Counted from the first letter of the stretch, positions 41,770 through 51,081 are shown. The stretch is 64,000 nucleotides of DNA from MED-G105 sp050331095 (GCA_050331095.1 JBHJHE010000012.1:124001-188000), one strand, 5' to 3'. Numbers and translations are program-made. The notes: generated from the sequence alone by a model not told the origin.

Positions 41770-43070
41770 AGCAGCATCGCCGCGGGCTCTTCGAGATAAC
41801 CCTTCAACGCCCTTAGAAACTCGGCGCCGACGGCCCCGTCGACGACCCGATGGTCGCAGGTGAGCGTCACCGTCATCACCGTCGCAATGGCGAGTTCGCC
41901 GTTCTTCACGACCGCGCGCTGCTCCCCCGCCCCGACCGAGAGGATCGCCCCGTGGGGCTGGTTCACGATCGACGCGAACGACGTGATCCCGAACATGCCG
42001 AGGTTCGAGACCGAAAACGTGCCGCCCTGATACTCTTCGGGCTTCAGCTTCCGGGATTTTGCGCGCGAGGCCATGTCTTTGATCTCGGCCGAGATTCGTT
42101 TGAGGCCTTTTTCCTCCGCCTTCCACACAATCGGCGTGATGAGCCCGCCGTCGATAGCGACGGCGACGCCGATGTCGGCGTGCTTGTGGAGGAGGATCGC
42201 TTCGTCCGTATAGGTCGCGTTCGCGGCCGGCACGGCTTTCAGCGCCATCGCCGAGGCCTTGATGATGAAGTCGTTGACCGAAACTTTATAGGCGCCATCG
42301 CCCTCAGGGCTTAGCGCGTTGACGCGCGCGCGAGAGGCGAGGAGCGCATCGAGTTCGATGTCGACGTTGAGGGGGAAGTGCGGGACCTCCTGGTTGAAGC
42401 TTTGCGATAGGCGCTTGGCGATCGTCTTGCGCATGCCGTCGAGCTTCACCGCCTCGTAGCTCTCCGGCGGATAGAGCCGAGCGTCGACCGAAGCCGGCGC
42501 GATCGCGGGCGCGGCGGCGGCCTTGCCTGTCCCCTCTTTCAGCGCCTTTTCAATGTCGCGTTTGACGACGCGGCCGTGCGGGCCCGTTCCATTGACCGCG
42601 GAGAGATCGAGCCCCTCGTTCTTCGCCATGCGGCGGGCGAGCGGCGAGGCGAACAACCGTCCGCCGTCGGATTTCACCGGCGCCGGCGCGCTTTCAGCCG
42701 CCTGCGGCGCGGCGCCGTTCGCCTTCGGCGCGTCAGCCGCGGGCTCCGGCGACGGCGCGGGGGCCGTTTCCTTCGGCGCGTCGCCGCCGCCAGAAAGTTT
42801 GGAGACGTCGATGTCGTCGGCGCTTTCGCCGTCCTCGAGCAAGACCGCGATCGGCGCGTTCACCTTCACCGCCTCGGTGCCCTCGCCGACGAGGATCTTG
42901 CCGACGACCCCTTCGTCGACGGCCTCGACCTCCATCGTCGCCTTGTCGGTCTCGATCTCGGCGATGACGTCGCCGGACGAGACCGTGTCGCCCTCTTTCA
43001 CGTTCCACTTCGCGAGCGTGCCCTCCTCCATCGTCGGCGACAGGGCGGGCATGAGGATCGGTGTGGGCAT
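41766..43070 (-). CDS. pdhC: Pyruvate dehydrogenase complex dihydrolipoyllysine acetyltransferase (E2)
   Basis: 434 residues. Transfers acetyl from lipoyl to CoA and forms the core of the complex. Lipoyl domain with Lys43 (IETDKATMEVE), an Ala/Pro-rich linker (residues 90-140), the E1/E3-binding domain (SPLARRMAKNEGLDLSAVN, near residues 142-160) and the catalytic domain with His407 and Asp411 (TCDHRVVDGAVG). The ATG at 43070 begins MPTPILMPALS. It is on the same strand as pdhB but with two unrelated genes between. Confidence 0.95.
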   Translation of the reverse strand: MPTPILMPALSPTMEEGTLAKWNVKEGDTVSSGDVIAEIETDKATMEVEAVDEGVVGKILVGEGTEAVKVNAPIAVLLEDGESADDIDVSKLSGGGDAPKETAPAPSPEPAADAPKANGAAPQAAESAPAPVKSDGGRLFASPLARRMAKNEGLDLSAVNGTGPHGRVVKRDIEKALKEGTGKAAAAPAIAPASVDARLYPPESYEAVKLDGMRKTIAKRLSQSFNQEVPHFPLNVDIELDALLASRARVNALSPEGDGAYKVSVNDFIIKASAMALKAVPAANATYTDEAILLHKHADIGVAVAIDGGLITPIVWKAEEKGLKRISAEIKDMASRAKSRKLKPEEYQGGTFSVSNLGMFGITSFASIVNQPHGAILSVGAGEQRAVVKNGELAIATVMTVTLTCDHRVVDGAVGAEFLRALKGYLEEPAAMLL

Positions 43071-43084
43071 GGCGCGTTCCGTTC

Positions 43085-43534
43085 TTAGTGCGGGCCGAAG
43101 TACGAAGCTCGGAGCTTTGCGTCCGTAAAGCGCGTCGGTGTCCATCTCGTCGAGCGGCGCGCCGTTCGCACGTCTGTCGTCTCCGCATCGTAGTCGATAG
43201 GACGTTCTTCAACGCCCGTGAACGCCGCGATGGCGAGACCGGCGACGTTCAGTGTGGAGCGGACGTTGTCTCCCGAGCCGACGACCGCCGCGACGTAAAC
43301 TCCGCAACGACGACAGATCACGAAATCGGCGGTTTCGAGTGCGAACCGATATCGCTCGACACGACGCTCGTCGCACGCGATTTCAGTTAATCCATCAGGG
43401 TCAGAGACGTTGACCGCGCCATGACGGCGACAAAATGAACACTGGCAAGTTCGCACGCCGAGCGCTGACGGCGGCTTTAGCGTCGTTATCGTCGCTTTGA
43501 CATCGCCGCAATGACACGCGCCATTGAATCGCAT
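43085..43534 (-). CDS. GFA family zinc protein (glutathione-dependent formaldehyde-activating enzyme/CENP-V type)
   Basis: 149 residues. The zinc ligands are visible in the N-terminal GACHCGDVK, in VRTCQCSFCRRHGAV and in VICRRCGVYV. The family includes the formaldehyde-scavenging Gfa and many proteins of unknown role. The start at 43534 (MRFNGACHCG) is preferred; an upstream ATG at 43600 would overlap the next gene. It interrupts the pdhB-pdhC order together with the NTF2-like gene and is less GC-rich than its neighbours. Confidence 0.82.
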   Translation of the reverse strand: MRFNGACHCGDVKATITTLKPPSALGVRTCQCSFCRRHGAVNVSDPDGLTEIACDERRVERYRFALETADFVICRRCGVYVAAVVGSGDNVRSTLNVAGLAIAAFTGVEERPIDYDAETTDVRTARRSTRWTPTRFTDAKLRASYFGPH

Positions 43535-43563
43535 CGCCTGATCCACCACTAACGGCGTCGCCG

Positions 43564-44001
43564 TCACCGCTCCACAAAGGTCTTTGTCGCGATCTTCCAC
43601 GCGCCGTCGACCTTCAGAAGGGTCAGCGCGTCATAGTATTCGTCCTTGTAGCGGAACATCACCATAGCGATCCGCTCATCCGTGACCGTCATTTGCAGGA
43701 TCTCGCCGTCGCGGCCCGCGCCTTCGGGCCCCTCGTTCGCGGCCCAGTTGGCGACGACGGCGGACATGTCCTTCCACGACTTCAATTCCGAGCCGCCGTC
43801 GCGGGTCTTCACGAGCCCGACCATGGCCGCGTTCTCCGCCGCGAAAGCTTTGTCGAGGCGCGCGGCGTCCGCAGCGCCGATGCCGTCGAAATAGGCCTGC
43901 ACGACGGCCTCGATCGCGGCGCGGTCGGCCGCGTCGTCCGCATGGGCCGCAAGCGGCGCCAGACACAGTGCGGAAACGGCCAATAAGTTCTTACACGTCA
44001 T
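43564..44001 (-). CDS. Secreted SnoaL/NTF2-like (nuclear transport factor 2 fold) protein
   Basis: 145 residues with a signal peptide (MTCKNLLAVSALCLAPLAAHA). The cone-shaped NTF2 fold is suggested by AIEAVVQAYFDGIGAADAARLDKAF at the start and by RDGEILQMTVTDERIAMVMFRYKDEYYDALTLLKVDGAWKI split across strands. Role unknown; such proteins bind small molecules or act as isomerases. The ATG at 44001 has GGGAG 6 bases upstream; the ATG 6 bases earlier would be too close. It stands between pdhB and pdhC. Confidence 0.78.
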   Translation of the reverse strand: MTCKNLLAVSALCLAPLAAHADDAADRAAIEAVVQAYFDGIGAADAARLDKAFAAENAAMVGLVKTRDGGSELKSWKDMSAVVANWAANEGPEGAGRDGEILQMTVTDERIAMVMFRYKDEYYDALTLLKVDGAWKIATKTFVER

Positions 44002-44021
44002 GCTCATCTCCCGCAGCCGTC

Positions 44022-45413
44022 TTATCCGGCGTACGTAACCTGTTCGACCGCCTTCACGACCTTCTCCGCGTTCGGCAAACTGAGGACTTCGAGGTTCGCC
44101 GCGTAGGGCAGCGGAACGTCCTCCTGGCAGACGCGGGCGGGCGGCGCGTCGATATAGTCGAACGCCCGGTTGACGACCTGCCAGGCGACTTCGGCGCCAA
44201 CGCCCATCGGGCCCCAGGCCTCTTCGACGGTGACGAGCCGGTTGGTCTTGCGCACCGACGCGATCACGGTCTCCACGTCCATCGGGCGGATCGTGCGCAG
44301 GTCGACGACCTCCGCCGACACGCCCTCGCCCGCTAGCATTTCGGCCGCCTCAAGGGAGACTTTGATCCCGCGCGAGTAAGAAACGATCGTCACGTCCGTT
44401 CCCTCACGGGCGACCTTGGCGCGACCGATGGGCAGGACCCAGTCCTCGACGTCGGGCACGTCCATCTTGTCGCCGTAGAGCATCTCGTGCTCGAGGAAGA
44501 CGACCGGGTTTGGATCACGGATCGCCGCCTTCAGAAGCCCTTTCGCGTCGGCCGCGGAGTAAGGCGCGATGACGATGAGCCCGGGCACATGGCCGTACCA
44601 GGGCGCGAAGTCCTGGCTGTGCTGCGCGGCGACGCGGCTCGCGGCGGCGTTCGGCCCACGGAACACGATCGGCGAGCCCATCTGGCCGCCGGACATATAC
44701 CGGGTCTTCGCCGCGGAGTTGATGACGTGGTCGATCGCCTGGAGCGCGAAGTTCCAGGTCATGAACTCGACGATGGGCCTCAATCCGGCGAACGCCGCAC
44801 CGACGCCCAGGCCCGCAAAGCCATATTCCGTGATCGGCGTGTCGATCACCCGCCGGTCGCCGAACTCCTCAAGTAGCCCGCGGCTCACTTTATAGGCGCC
44901 CTGATATTCCGCGACCTCCTCGCCCATGAGGAACACGTTCTCGTCGCGGCGCATCTCCTCGGCCATGGCGTCGCGCAAGGCGTCGCGGATCGTCGTCTCA
45001 ACCATCTCGGCGTTCGCCGGCAGTTCCGGGTCGCTCCCGGCACTGACGGCAGGCGCCTCCGGCGCGGGCGCGTCCGCCGGCGGGGCCGGCGCGTCGGCGC
45101 TCGCGCCGCCGCCCGACGCGCCGCCGCCCACGCCGTTAAGGCTCGAAACGTCGACGTCGTCGGCGCTTTCGCCCTCTTCGACGAGGATCGCGATCGGCGC
45201 GTTCACCTTAACGTTCTCGGAGCCCTCATCGACGAGGAGCTTGCCGACGACGCCCTCGTCGACGGCCTCGACCTCCATCGTCGCCTTGTCGGTCTCGATC
45301 TCCGCGATGACGTCGCCGGAGGCGACCTTGTCGCCGACCTTGACGTTCCATTTCGCGAGGGTGCCCTCCTCCATCGTCGGCGACAGGGCGGGCATCAGAA
45401 CGGGCGTGGCCAT
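44022..45413 (-). CDS. pdhB: Pyruvate dehydrogenase E1 component, beta subunit, with N-terminal lipoyl domain
   Basis: 463 residues, longer than the usual E1-beta (about 330) because residues 1-80 are a lipoyl domain with Lys43 (IETDKATMEVEA). A linker (AGGGASADAPAPPADA region) follows, then the transketolase-like part: RDENVFLMGEEVAEYQGAYK, VIDTPITEYGFAGLGVGAAF and EVVDLRTIRPMDVETVI. Lipoylated E1-beta is known in Zymomonas, Rhizobium and other Alphaproteobacteria. AGGA stands 8 bases before the ATG. Separated from pdhC by two small genes and from pdhA by 24 kb. Confidence 0.96.
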   Translation of the reverse strand: MATPVLMPALSPTMEEGTLAKWNVKVGDKVASGDVIAEIETDKATMEVEAVDEGVVGKLLVDEGSENVKVNAPIAILVEEGESADDVDVSSLNGVGGGASGGGASADAPAPPADAPAPEAPAVSAGSDPELPANAEMVETTIRDALRDAMAEEMRRDENVFLMGEEVAEYQGAYKVSRGLLEEFGDRRVIDTPITEYGFAGLGVGAAFAGLRPIVEFMTWNFALQAIDHVINSAAKTRYMSGGQMGSPIVFRGPNAAASRVAAQHSQDFAPWYGHVPGLIVIAPYSAADAKGLLKAAIRDPNPVVFLEHEMLYGDKMDVPDVEDWVLPIGRAKVAREGTDVTIVSYSRGIKVSLEAAEMLAGEGVSAEVVDLRTIRPMDVETVIASVRKTNRLVTVEEAWGPMGVGAEVAWQVVNRAFDYIDAPPARVCQEDVPLPYAANLEVLSLPNAEKVVKAVEQVTYAG

Positions 45414-45532
45414 CGGCGTTTCCTGGGCGGCGTTTCCTAAGGGGCGTTCGTCGTTCGGCGACGTATCAACCGTCGCCTACCTAGACGTAAGGGACAGGAA
45501 CCGACAAGCGTTCCGGTCTCGCTGGCGTCGTC

Positions 45533-45928
45533 TCAAGCGTCGGGGGCCATGCGCACGAGCCTGGAATCCGCCACCGCCGCGGTGCGGTGAACCGCCGCCG
45601 CCTGGTAGACGGGATCCGCGAGCATTTCGCCGAAGGCCGCCGCGGACGGATAGCGCACGACGAAGCACAGGTCCCACCGTTCGTCTTCGGGCCCGATCAC
45701 CATCAGCTTCGGCGCGCCGGAAAAGACGACCTCGCCGCCGACGCCCTGGAGCGCCGGCGCGATTTCGCGGGCGTAGGCCGTGTAGGCCTCGGCGCCGCTC
45801 GCGTCGCGATCGTCGGGATAGTCGGCTTTTTCGCGCAATTGGATCAGATTGAGCATGAGGATGGGCCCATCGTCGGGCGCGCTCATCATCGCGGCGATCT
45901 GCTCCGGGCTTGGCGTGACGTGCGCCAT
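45533..45928 (-). CDS. DUF1330 family protein
   Basis: 131 residues. A small ferredoxin-like (dimeric alpha/beta barrel) fold: GPILMLNLIQLREKADYPDD, SGAEAYTAYAREIAPALQGVGGEVVF, WDLCFVVRYPSAAAFGEML and ADPVYQAAAVHRTAAVADSRLV. DUF1330 proteins are often near short-chain dehydrogenases, as here (45952-46815). Function not established. Confidence 0.8.
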   Translation of the reverse strand: MAHVTPSPEQIAAMMSAPDDGPILMLNLIQLREKADYPDDRDASGAEAYTAYAREIAPALQGVGGEVVFSGAPKLMVIGPEDERWDLCFVVRYPSAAAFGEMLADPVYQAAAVHRTAAVADSRLVRMAPDA

Positions 45929-45951
45929 CGCGCGTTTCTCCTTTTCGCCGC

Positions 45952-46815
45952 TCAGGACGTCTTCCGCCGCCAGCCGAGACCGGTGGCGGCCGCGAGCAGG
46001 CGGTCGTTAAGCGCCGCGGGTCCGAGATTGCGCATCGCAAGCGTCGCCATGTTCGCCTTCGGCACGGTGTAGCGCGCGTGCGGTCGCGGCGCGAGGAGCG
46101 CGTGGGCGACCGCGTCGGCGACGTCCGCCGGCGCGGCGCCGTTCGGGTGGCCCTTGGCGTGCCACGCCTTGAAGCGCTTCATCAGGGACGCATAGGGCCC
46201 GCCTTCGCGGATGTAGTGGTCGAGCCCCGCCTGCTCCTGGTCGCCGAAATGGGTCCGGATGAAGCCGGGACGCACGAGGCTCACCTTGACGCCGAAGGGC
46301 GCGGCTTCGAGGCGCAGGGCGTCGCTCGCGCCCTCGAGCGCGTGCTTCGACGCGGCGTAGCAGCCCATGAAAGGAACCGCGACGCGGCCCTGTACGGAAG
46401 AGACGTTGACGATCCGTCCACGGCCGGCCTCGCGCATCGCCGGCAGCACGGCGCGAACCATGGCGACCGCGCCGAAGAGATTGGTCTCGAACTGCCGGCG
46501 CCATTCGCCGAGCGGCAGCTCCTCGATCGGCCCCGTCACGGAAACGCCGGCGCAGTTGACGAGCGCGTAAGGCGCGCCGCCCGCCGCCTCGACGCGAGAC
46601 AGGGCGCGGTCGATAGAGCCCTCGTTCGTCACGTCGAGCTCGACGGCCGTGATCCCCCCGCCCCCGACGCCGCCGGCGCCGCGGCCTTCGAGCGTTTTCA
46701 GATTCGCGACGCGGCGCGCGCCGGCGAAGACGCGAAAGCCCTTCTGGGCGAGGCGCACGGCGATTGCTTCGCCGATGCCGCTCGACGCGCCGGTGACGAT
46801 GACGGATTGGTACAC
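45952..46815 (-). CDS. Short-chain dehydrogenase/reductase
   Basis: 287 residues. NAD(P)-binding TGASSGIGEAIAVRL at residues 8-22 and the catalytic YAASK near residue 152 with Ser in VSSVQGR just before. The C-terminal part (LVRPGFIRTHFGDQEQAG) and the 'RVFAGARRV' after the second strand are like those of classical retinol or 3-ketosteroid reductases. Substrate unknown. It lies 33 bases after pyrG, a distance that allows co-transcription. Confidence 0.88.
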   Translation of the reverse strand: MYQSVIVTGASSGIGEAIAVRLAQKGFRVFAGARRVANLKTLEGRGAGGVGGGGITAVELDVTNEGSIDRALSRVEAAGGAPYALVNCAGVSVTGPIEELPLGEWRRQFETNLFGAVAMVRAVLPAMREAGRGRIVNVSSVQGRVAVPFMGCYAASKHALEGASDALRLEAAPFGVKVSLVRPGFIRTHFGDQEQAGLDHYIREGGPYASLMKRFKAWHAKGHPNGAAPADVADAVAHALLAPRPHARYTVPKANMATLAMRNLGPAALNDRLLAAATGLGWRRKTS

Positions 46816-46848
46816 GTTGGAATTCTCCTGCGGACCGGCGCGCCGGGC

Positions 46849-48480
46849 CTAAACGAGCCGCGAGCGCGCGACGGCGGCTTTGATGAACGAGGCGAACAAC
46901 GGGTGCGGATCGAACGGACGCGATTTCAATTCGGGGTGGAACTGGACGCCGATAAACCAAGGATGATCCGGGATCTCCATAATCTCCGGCAGGGCGCCGT
47001 CGGGCGAGACGCCGGAGAACGCGACGCCATGCTCGGCGAGCCGTTCGCCCCAACGCGCGTCGACTTCATAGCGGTGGCGGTGGCGTTCGGAGATCTCCGT
47101 CGCGCCGTAGATCTCCGCGACGCGGCTGCCGGGCGTAAGGCGCGCCGGATAGGCGCCAAGGCGCATGGTGCCGCCAAGGTCGCCGTCGGCGTCGCGCTGC
47201 TCCACCTCGTCGCCGCGCGTCCACTCGGTCATCAGGCCGACGACCGGCGCGCCGCCGGATCCGAACTCGGAGGACGTCGCTTCCGCGACGCCGAGAAGAT
47301 TCCGCGCCGCCTCGACGACGGCCATCTGCATGCCGAAGCAAATGCCGAAAAAAGGCACCCGTCGCTCGCGGGCGAAGCGCGCCGCCTCGATTTTGCCCCG
47401 CGCGCCGCGTTCGCCGAAACCGCCGGGCGCGAGAATGGCGTGGGCCTCGCGAAGCTCCGCGACGGCGTCGGCGCCGGTGGCGACCTTGGCCGCGTCGACC
47501 CATTCGATATTGACGCGGATATTGTTCGCAACGCCGCCATGGGCCAACGCCTCGATCAATGATTTGTAGGCGTCCTTCAGCCCTGTGTACTTGCCGACGA
47601 CAGCGACGGTGACCTCGCCGTCAGGCTTCAGCGTGCGGCGGACGATCTCGCGCCAGAGCGACAGTTCAAGCGGCGGCGGTTCGTCGACGCGGAACGCGCG
47701 CAGCACTTCGACGTCGAAGCGCTCGTCGTGATAGGCGAGCGGCACCTCGTAGATTGTGCCGCAGTCGAGCGCCTGGACCACGGCGCTGTCCGGCACGTTG
47801 CAGAAAAGCGCTATCTTCTTGCGCTCGCTCTCCGGGATCGGCCGGTCGGCCCTAACGAGAAGGACGTCCGGCTGGATGCCGATGGAGCGCAGCTCCTTCA
47901 CCGAGTGCTGGGTGGGCTTGGTCTTCAGTTCGCCGGCGGACGGAATGAACGGCAACAATGTGAGGTGCACGTATATCGCGTCGCCGCGCGGCAGGTCGTT
48001 GCCAAGCTGGCGGATCGCCTCGAAGAACGGCAGGCCTTCGATGTCGCCCACGGTGCCGCCGATCTCGCACAGGACGAAGTCGGCGTCGTCCGTCCCGGCG
48101 CGGACGAACGCCTTGATGGCGTCGGTGACGTGGGGGATCACCTGGACCGTGGCGCCGAGATAGTCCCCGCGCCGCTCGCGCTCGATGATCGTCTGGTAGA
48201 TGCGGCCGGTGGTGACGTTGTCGCGTTTCGAGGCCGAGACGCCGGTGAAGCGCTCATAGTGGCCGAGATCGAGGTCGGTCTCCGCGCCGTCGTCGGTCAC
48301 GAAGACCTCGCCGTGCTGGAACGGGCTCATCGTGCCCGGGTCGACGTTGAGATAGGGGTCGAGCTTGCGCAGGCGGACCTTGTAGCCGCGCCCCTGCAGG
48401 AGCGCGCCGAGGGCCGCCGCCGCCACGCCTTTGCCAAGAGAGGACACCACGCCGCCGGTGATGAAGATAAACCGCGCCAT
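46849..48480 (-). CDS. pyrG: CTP synthase
   Basis: 543 residues. Converts UTP to CTP using glutamine. Synthetase half: FIFITGGVVSSLGKGVAAAALGALLQ, MDPYLNVDPGTM-type motif (KLDPYLNVDPGTMSPFQHGE), CEIGGTVGDIEG, and HLTLLPFIPSAGELKTKPTQHS. Glutaminase half: LAPGGFGERG, the nucleophile Cys in FFGICFGMQMAV and QFHPELKSRPF near the end. Normal length. In relatives it lies between secG and eno; here SDR and DUF1330 genes and the pdh cluster follow instead. Confidence 0.98.
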   Translation of the reverse strand: MARFIFITGGVVSSLGKGVAAAALGALLQGRGYKVRLRKLDPYLNVDPGTMSPFQHGEVFVTDDGAETDLDLGHYERFTGVSASKRDNVTTGRIYQTIIERERRGDYLGATVQVIPHVTDAIKAFVRAGTDDADFVLCEIGGTVGDIEGLPFFEAIRQLGNDLPRGDAIYVHLTLLPFIPSAGELKTKPTQHSVKELRSIGIQPDVLLVRADRPIPESERKKIALFCNVPDSAVVQALDCGTIYEVPLAYHDERFDVEVLRAFRVDEPPPLELSLWREIVRRTLKPDGEVTVAVVGKYTGLKDAYKSLIEALAHGGVANNIRVNIEWVDAAKVATGADAVAELREAHAILAPGGFGERGARGKIEAARFARERRVPFFGICFGMQMAVVEAARNLLGVAEATSSEFGSGGAPVVGLMTEWTRGDEVEQRDADGDLGGTMRLGAYPARLTPGSRVAEIYGATEISERHRHRYEVDARWGERLAEHGVAFSGVSPDGALPEIMEIPDHPWFIGVQFHPELKSRPFDPHPLFASFIKAAVARSRLV

Positions 48481-48577
48481 GGGGGTCCGACATAAACCGT
48501 TTCGCGGGCGTGCGTAAACGCCGCGCGTCGCACAGTTTACCGGGCTTAGGCCTGTTCGGGGCTAACCGCTGACGGAG

Positions 48578-49012
48578 CTACCGCTGAGGCGCGTCTTCGG
48601 CCGGCTCGTCGCTCGCGCCGCCATCGGCAGCGACGCCGTCGTCCGCGTCGCCGTCTTCCGCATCGCCGCGGTCCGTCGCGCTTTCGTCGACGCCGAGCGT
48701 GCGCAGAAGGTCGGTGGCGTCGGTCCCGGCGTCGGGGTCGGGAAGCGCCTCGCCCGTGAGCCCTTCGATAACCTCGGCGTCGCTTTCGCCGGGACGCGCG
48801 AGGATGGCGAGGCTCAAAGACGTCGCGAAGAACATGAAGGCGAGGATCGACGTCGTCCGCGTCAAGGCGTTCGCCGCGCCGCGCCCGGTCATGAAGCCAC
48901 CGCCCCCGCCGCCGCCCAGCCCAAGCGCGCCGCCGTCCGAGCGCTGCAAGAGCACGACGCCGATGAGGCCCAAAACGATGAGCACGTGAATCGTAAGGAT
49001 GATTTCAGTCAC
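48578..49012 (-). CDS. secG: Preprotein translocase subunit SecG
   Basis: 144 residues. Two helices with VTEIILTIHVLIVLGLIGVV, then the SecG loop RSDGGALGLGGGGGGGF and GAANALTRTTSILAFMFFATS. A GTG at 49012 is the likely start: AGGAG stands 13 bases upstream and no ATG fits. Unusually, the C-terminus extends by about 60 very acidic residues (for example GDAEDGDADDGVAAD). Adjacent to pyrG, as in most relatives; tpiA lies two genes further up. Confidence 0.9.
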   Translation of the reverse strand: MTEIILTIHVLIVLGLIGVVLLQRSDGGALGLGGGGGGGFMTGRGAANALTRTTSILAFMFFATSLSLAILARPGESDAEVIEGLTGEALPDPDAGTDATDLLRTLGVDESATDRGDAEDGDADDGVAADGGASDEPAEDAPQR

Positions 49013-49154
49013 GGGATCGAGCACCACTCCTGACGCGCGCAAGCGAGCGAAACGCACGCTCGCCGAGCGCCGGGAGGTAATCGACCGCGCCGGCGCCCGC
49101 AACCCTTTGGCTGGCCGGCCGGGGCCAGACGCCGGGACGGGACGGCGAAGCCGC

Positions 49155-51017
49155 TTATGCGGCCCCGCCCTGTTCGGCGATCCAGTCGTCGACGACCTGT
49201 TCGAGGAGCGCAAGCGGCAAGGCGCCGTTGAGCAGGATCACGTCGTGGAACGCGCGGATGTAGAAATCGTCGCCGAGCGCCGTCTCGGCCCGCTCGCGCA
49301 AGCGGATCATGGCGAGCTGCCCGGTCTTGTAGGCGGTCGCCTGGCCGGGGATCACGGCGTAGCGCTCGATCTCGCGCGTGACCTCGGCCTCCGTCATGCC
49401 GGTCTTCGAGGCCATGTACTCGATCGCCTCTTCGCGCGACCACCTTTTGTCGTGGATGCCGGTGTCGACGACGAGGCGCACGGCGCGGAACATCTCCGCC
49501 TGCAGACGGCCGAGATCGCCGAGCGGATCGTCATCGTACATGCCCATGTCGAGCGAAGCGATGCGCTCGGCGTAGAGCGCCCAACCTTCCGTATACGCGG
49601 TGAAAAGGCCGACCTTGCGCAACAGCGGCACGCCTTCGATCCCTTGCGCGATCGAAATCTGGAAATGGTGCCCGGGAGCGCCCTCGTGATACATCAGCGT
49701 AGGGAGCGTCCATTTCGGATTGTCGGCCGTGTCTTTCTGGTTGATGAAGAACTTGCCCGGCCGCGAACCGTCGAACGCCGGCTGCTGGTAGTAGCCGCCG
49801 GGCGCGCCGTCTTGCGAAAACTCCGGCACGCGCTCGATCGACAGCGGCGCCTCCGGCAAGGTCGCGAAATAGTCCGGCGCTTTCGCCATCAATTCGTTGT
49901 CGAGTTCGACAAGGTAGGCGATCATCGCCTTTCTGCCCTCGTCATCGTTCGGGAAGAGCTGCTCCGGATCCGTCATCAGGGCCTGGACGCGTTCGGCGAC
50001 CGTACCCTCCTCGCGACCCGTGGAGACCAGGATCGCGTCCATCTCCGCTTCGATGCGGTCGACCTCCTGAAGGCCGATATTGTGGATCGCGTCGGCGCTG
50101 AGGTCCGTCGTCGTATTCGACTTGAGCGCCGCCTCGTAAATCGCCTCGCCGTTCGGAATGCGCCAGATGCCAGCGTCGTGGTCGGCGGTCTTAAGCGCGT
50201 CTTCGAAGAACCCGATAATCGCCTCATAGCCGGGGATCACCTCGTTTGCGACAGCCTCTCGCGCGGCGTCGACGAGCTTGTCGCGCGTCGCATCGGAGAC
50301 GCCGTCGACATCGGCGAGGCGTTCTTCGAGGGAATTGACGAGCGTGTTCTCCGCCGCGCCGCCCTTGATGAAGGCGCGCATGCCGGTGAGCGATTTCTCG
50401 ATGACGAAGTCCGGCGGCGTGACGCCAGCGGCGCGGTCGGCTTCAAGCCGCACGAGCGTTTCGCGCAGGACCCGGCCGAACTCGTTGACCCGGCTCACAT
50501 AACGCTCGGCGCTCTTTTTACTGACGATCACGTGGGTACTCGTCAGGAAGTTCGGCAGGTTCACCGTCACGCCGGTCATCTGGTTGAGACGGTAGCCGCC
50601 GACCTCGAACTCGGCCTGGCGGATGATGTCGTCGAAAAACCAGGCCGCGACCCGCCAGCTAAGGAGTTCCTGTCCGTCGAGGCCGTCGGGCCCGTAGCGG
50701 TTGAGGCCCTCGCGCGCGCGACGAAGCTTGGCGAGGGATTTCTCCTCCTGGGCTTTCGTATAGTCAGCGAGCTTGCCGCTGTGGAAATCGAGCGGCGTAT
50801 TGTCGATGAAGCCAAGGCTCGTCAGCAGCTCCGGCGAGTCGAGCGAAAGCTGCATCGTCGCCTTGTTGATGTAAGCGTTGACGTTGATCGGCCGCGCCCA
50901 AAGCAAGACGTATGCGGCGACCGCCGCCAAAACGACGAGCGCAACGAACCCGCCCAGAATTTTGAGGATAAGTCCCACGTCGGCCCCCGCCACATGACTT
51001 CCGAAAAAAGTCACCAT
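49155..51017 (-). CDS. DUF885 family membrane-anchored metallopeptidase
   Basis: 620 residues with an N-terminal membrane anchor (LILKILGGFVALVVLAAVAAYVLL split, residues 14-37). The catalytic DUF885 motif is YHEGAPGHHFQ near residue 450, with a second Glu in TEGWALYAE further on; the order (HExxGHH, then GWALYAE) is that of M32-like zinc peptidases. ERVPEFSQDGAPGGYYQQP precedes it. The ATG at 51017 has no clear ribosome site; an in-frame GTG about 17 codons later is an alternative. It separates secG from tpiA. Confidence 0.82.
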   Translation of the reverse strand: MVTFFGSHVAGADVGLILKILGGFVALVVLAAVAAYVLLWARPINVNAYINKATMQLSLDSPELLTSLGFIDNTPLDFHSGKLADYTKAQEEKSLAKLRRAREGLNRYGPDGLDGQELLSWRVAAWFFDDIIRQAEFEVGGYRLNQMTGVTVNLPNFLTSTHVIVSKKSAERYVSRVNEFGRVLRETLVRLEADRAAGVTPPDFVIEKSLTGMRAFIKGGAAENTLVNSLEERLADVDGVSDATRDKLVDAAREAVANEVIPGYEAIIGFFEDALKTADHDAGIWRIPNGEAIYEAALKSNTTTDLSADAIHNIGLQEVDRIEAEMDAILVSTGREEGTVAERVQALMTDPEQLFPNDDEGRKAMIAYLVELDNELMAKAPDYFATLPEAPLSIERVPEFSQDGAPGGYYQQPAFDGSRPGKFFINQKDTADNPKWTLPTLMYHEGAPGHHFQISIAQGIEGVPLLRKVGLFTAYTEGWALYAERIASLDMGMYDDDPLGDLGRLQAEMFRAVRLVVDTGIHDKRWSREEAIEYMASKTGMTEAEVTREIERYAVIPGQATAYKTGQLAMIRLRERAETALGDDFYIRAFHDVILLNGALPLALLEQVVDDWIAEQGGAA

Positions 51018-51081
51018 AGCGATCGGTCGCGCGACGGCAAAACGCTCCGTCGCACGGACCGGCCTTTTTGTCGGAAGTCGT

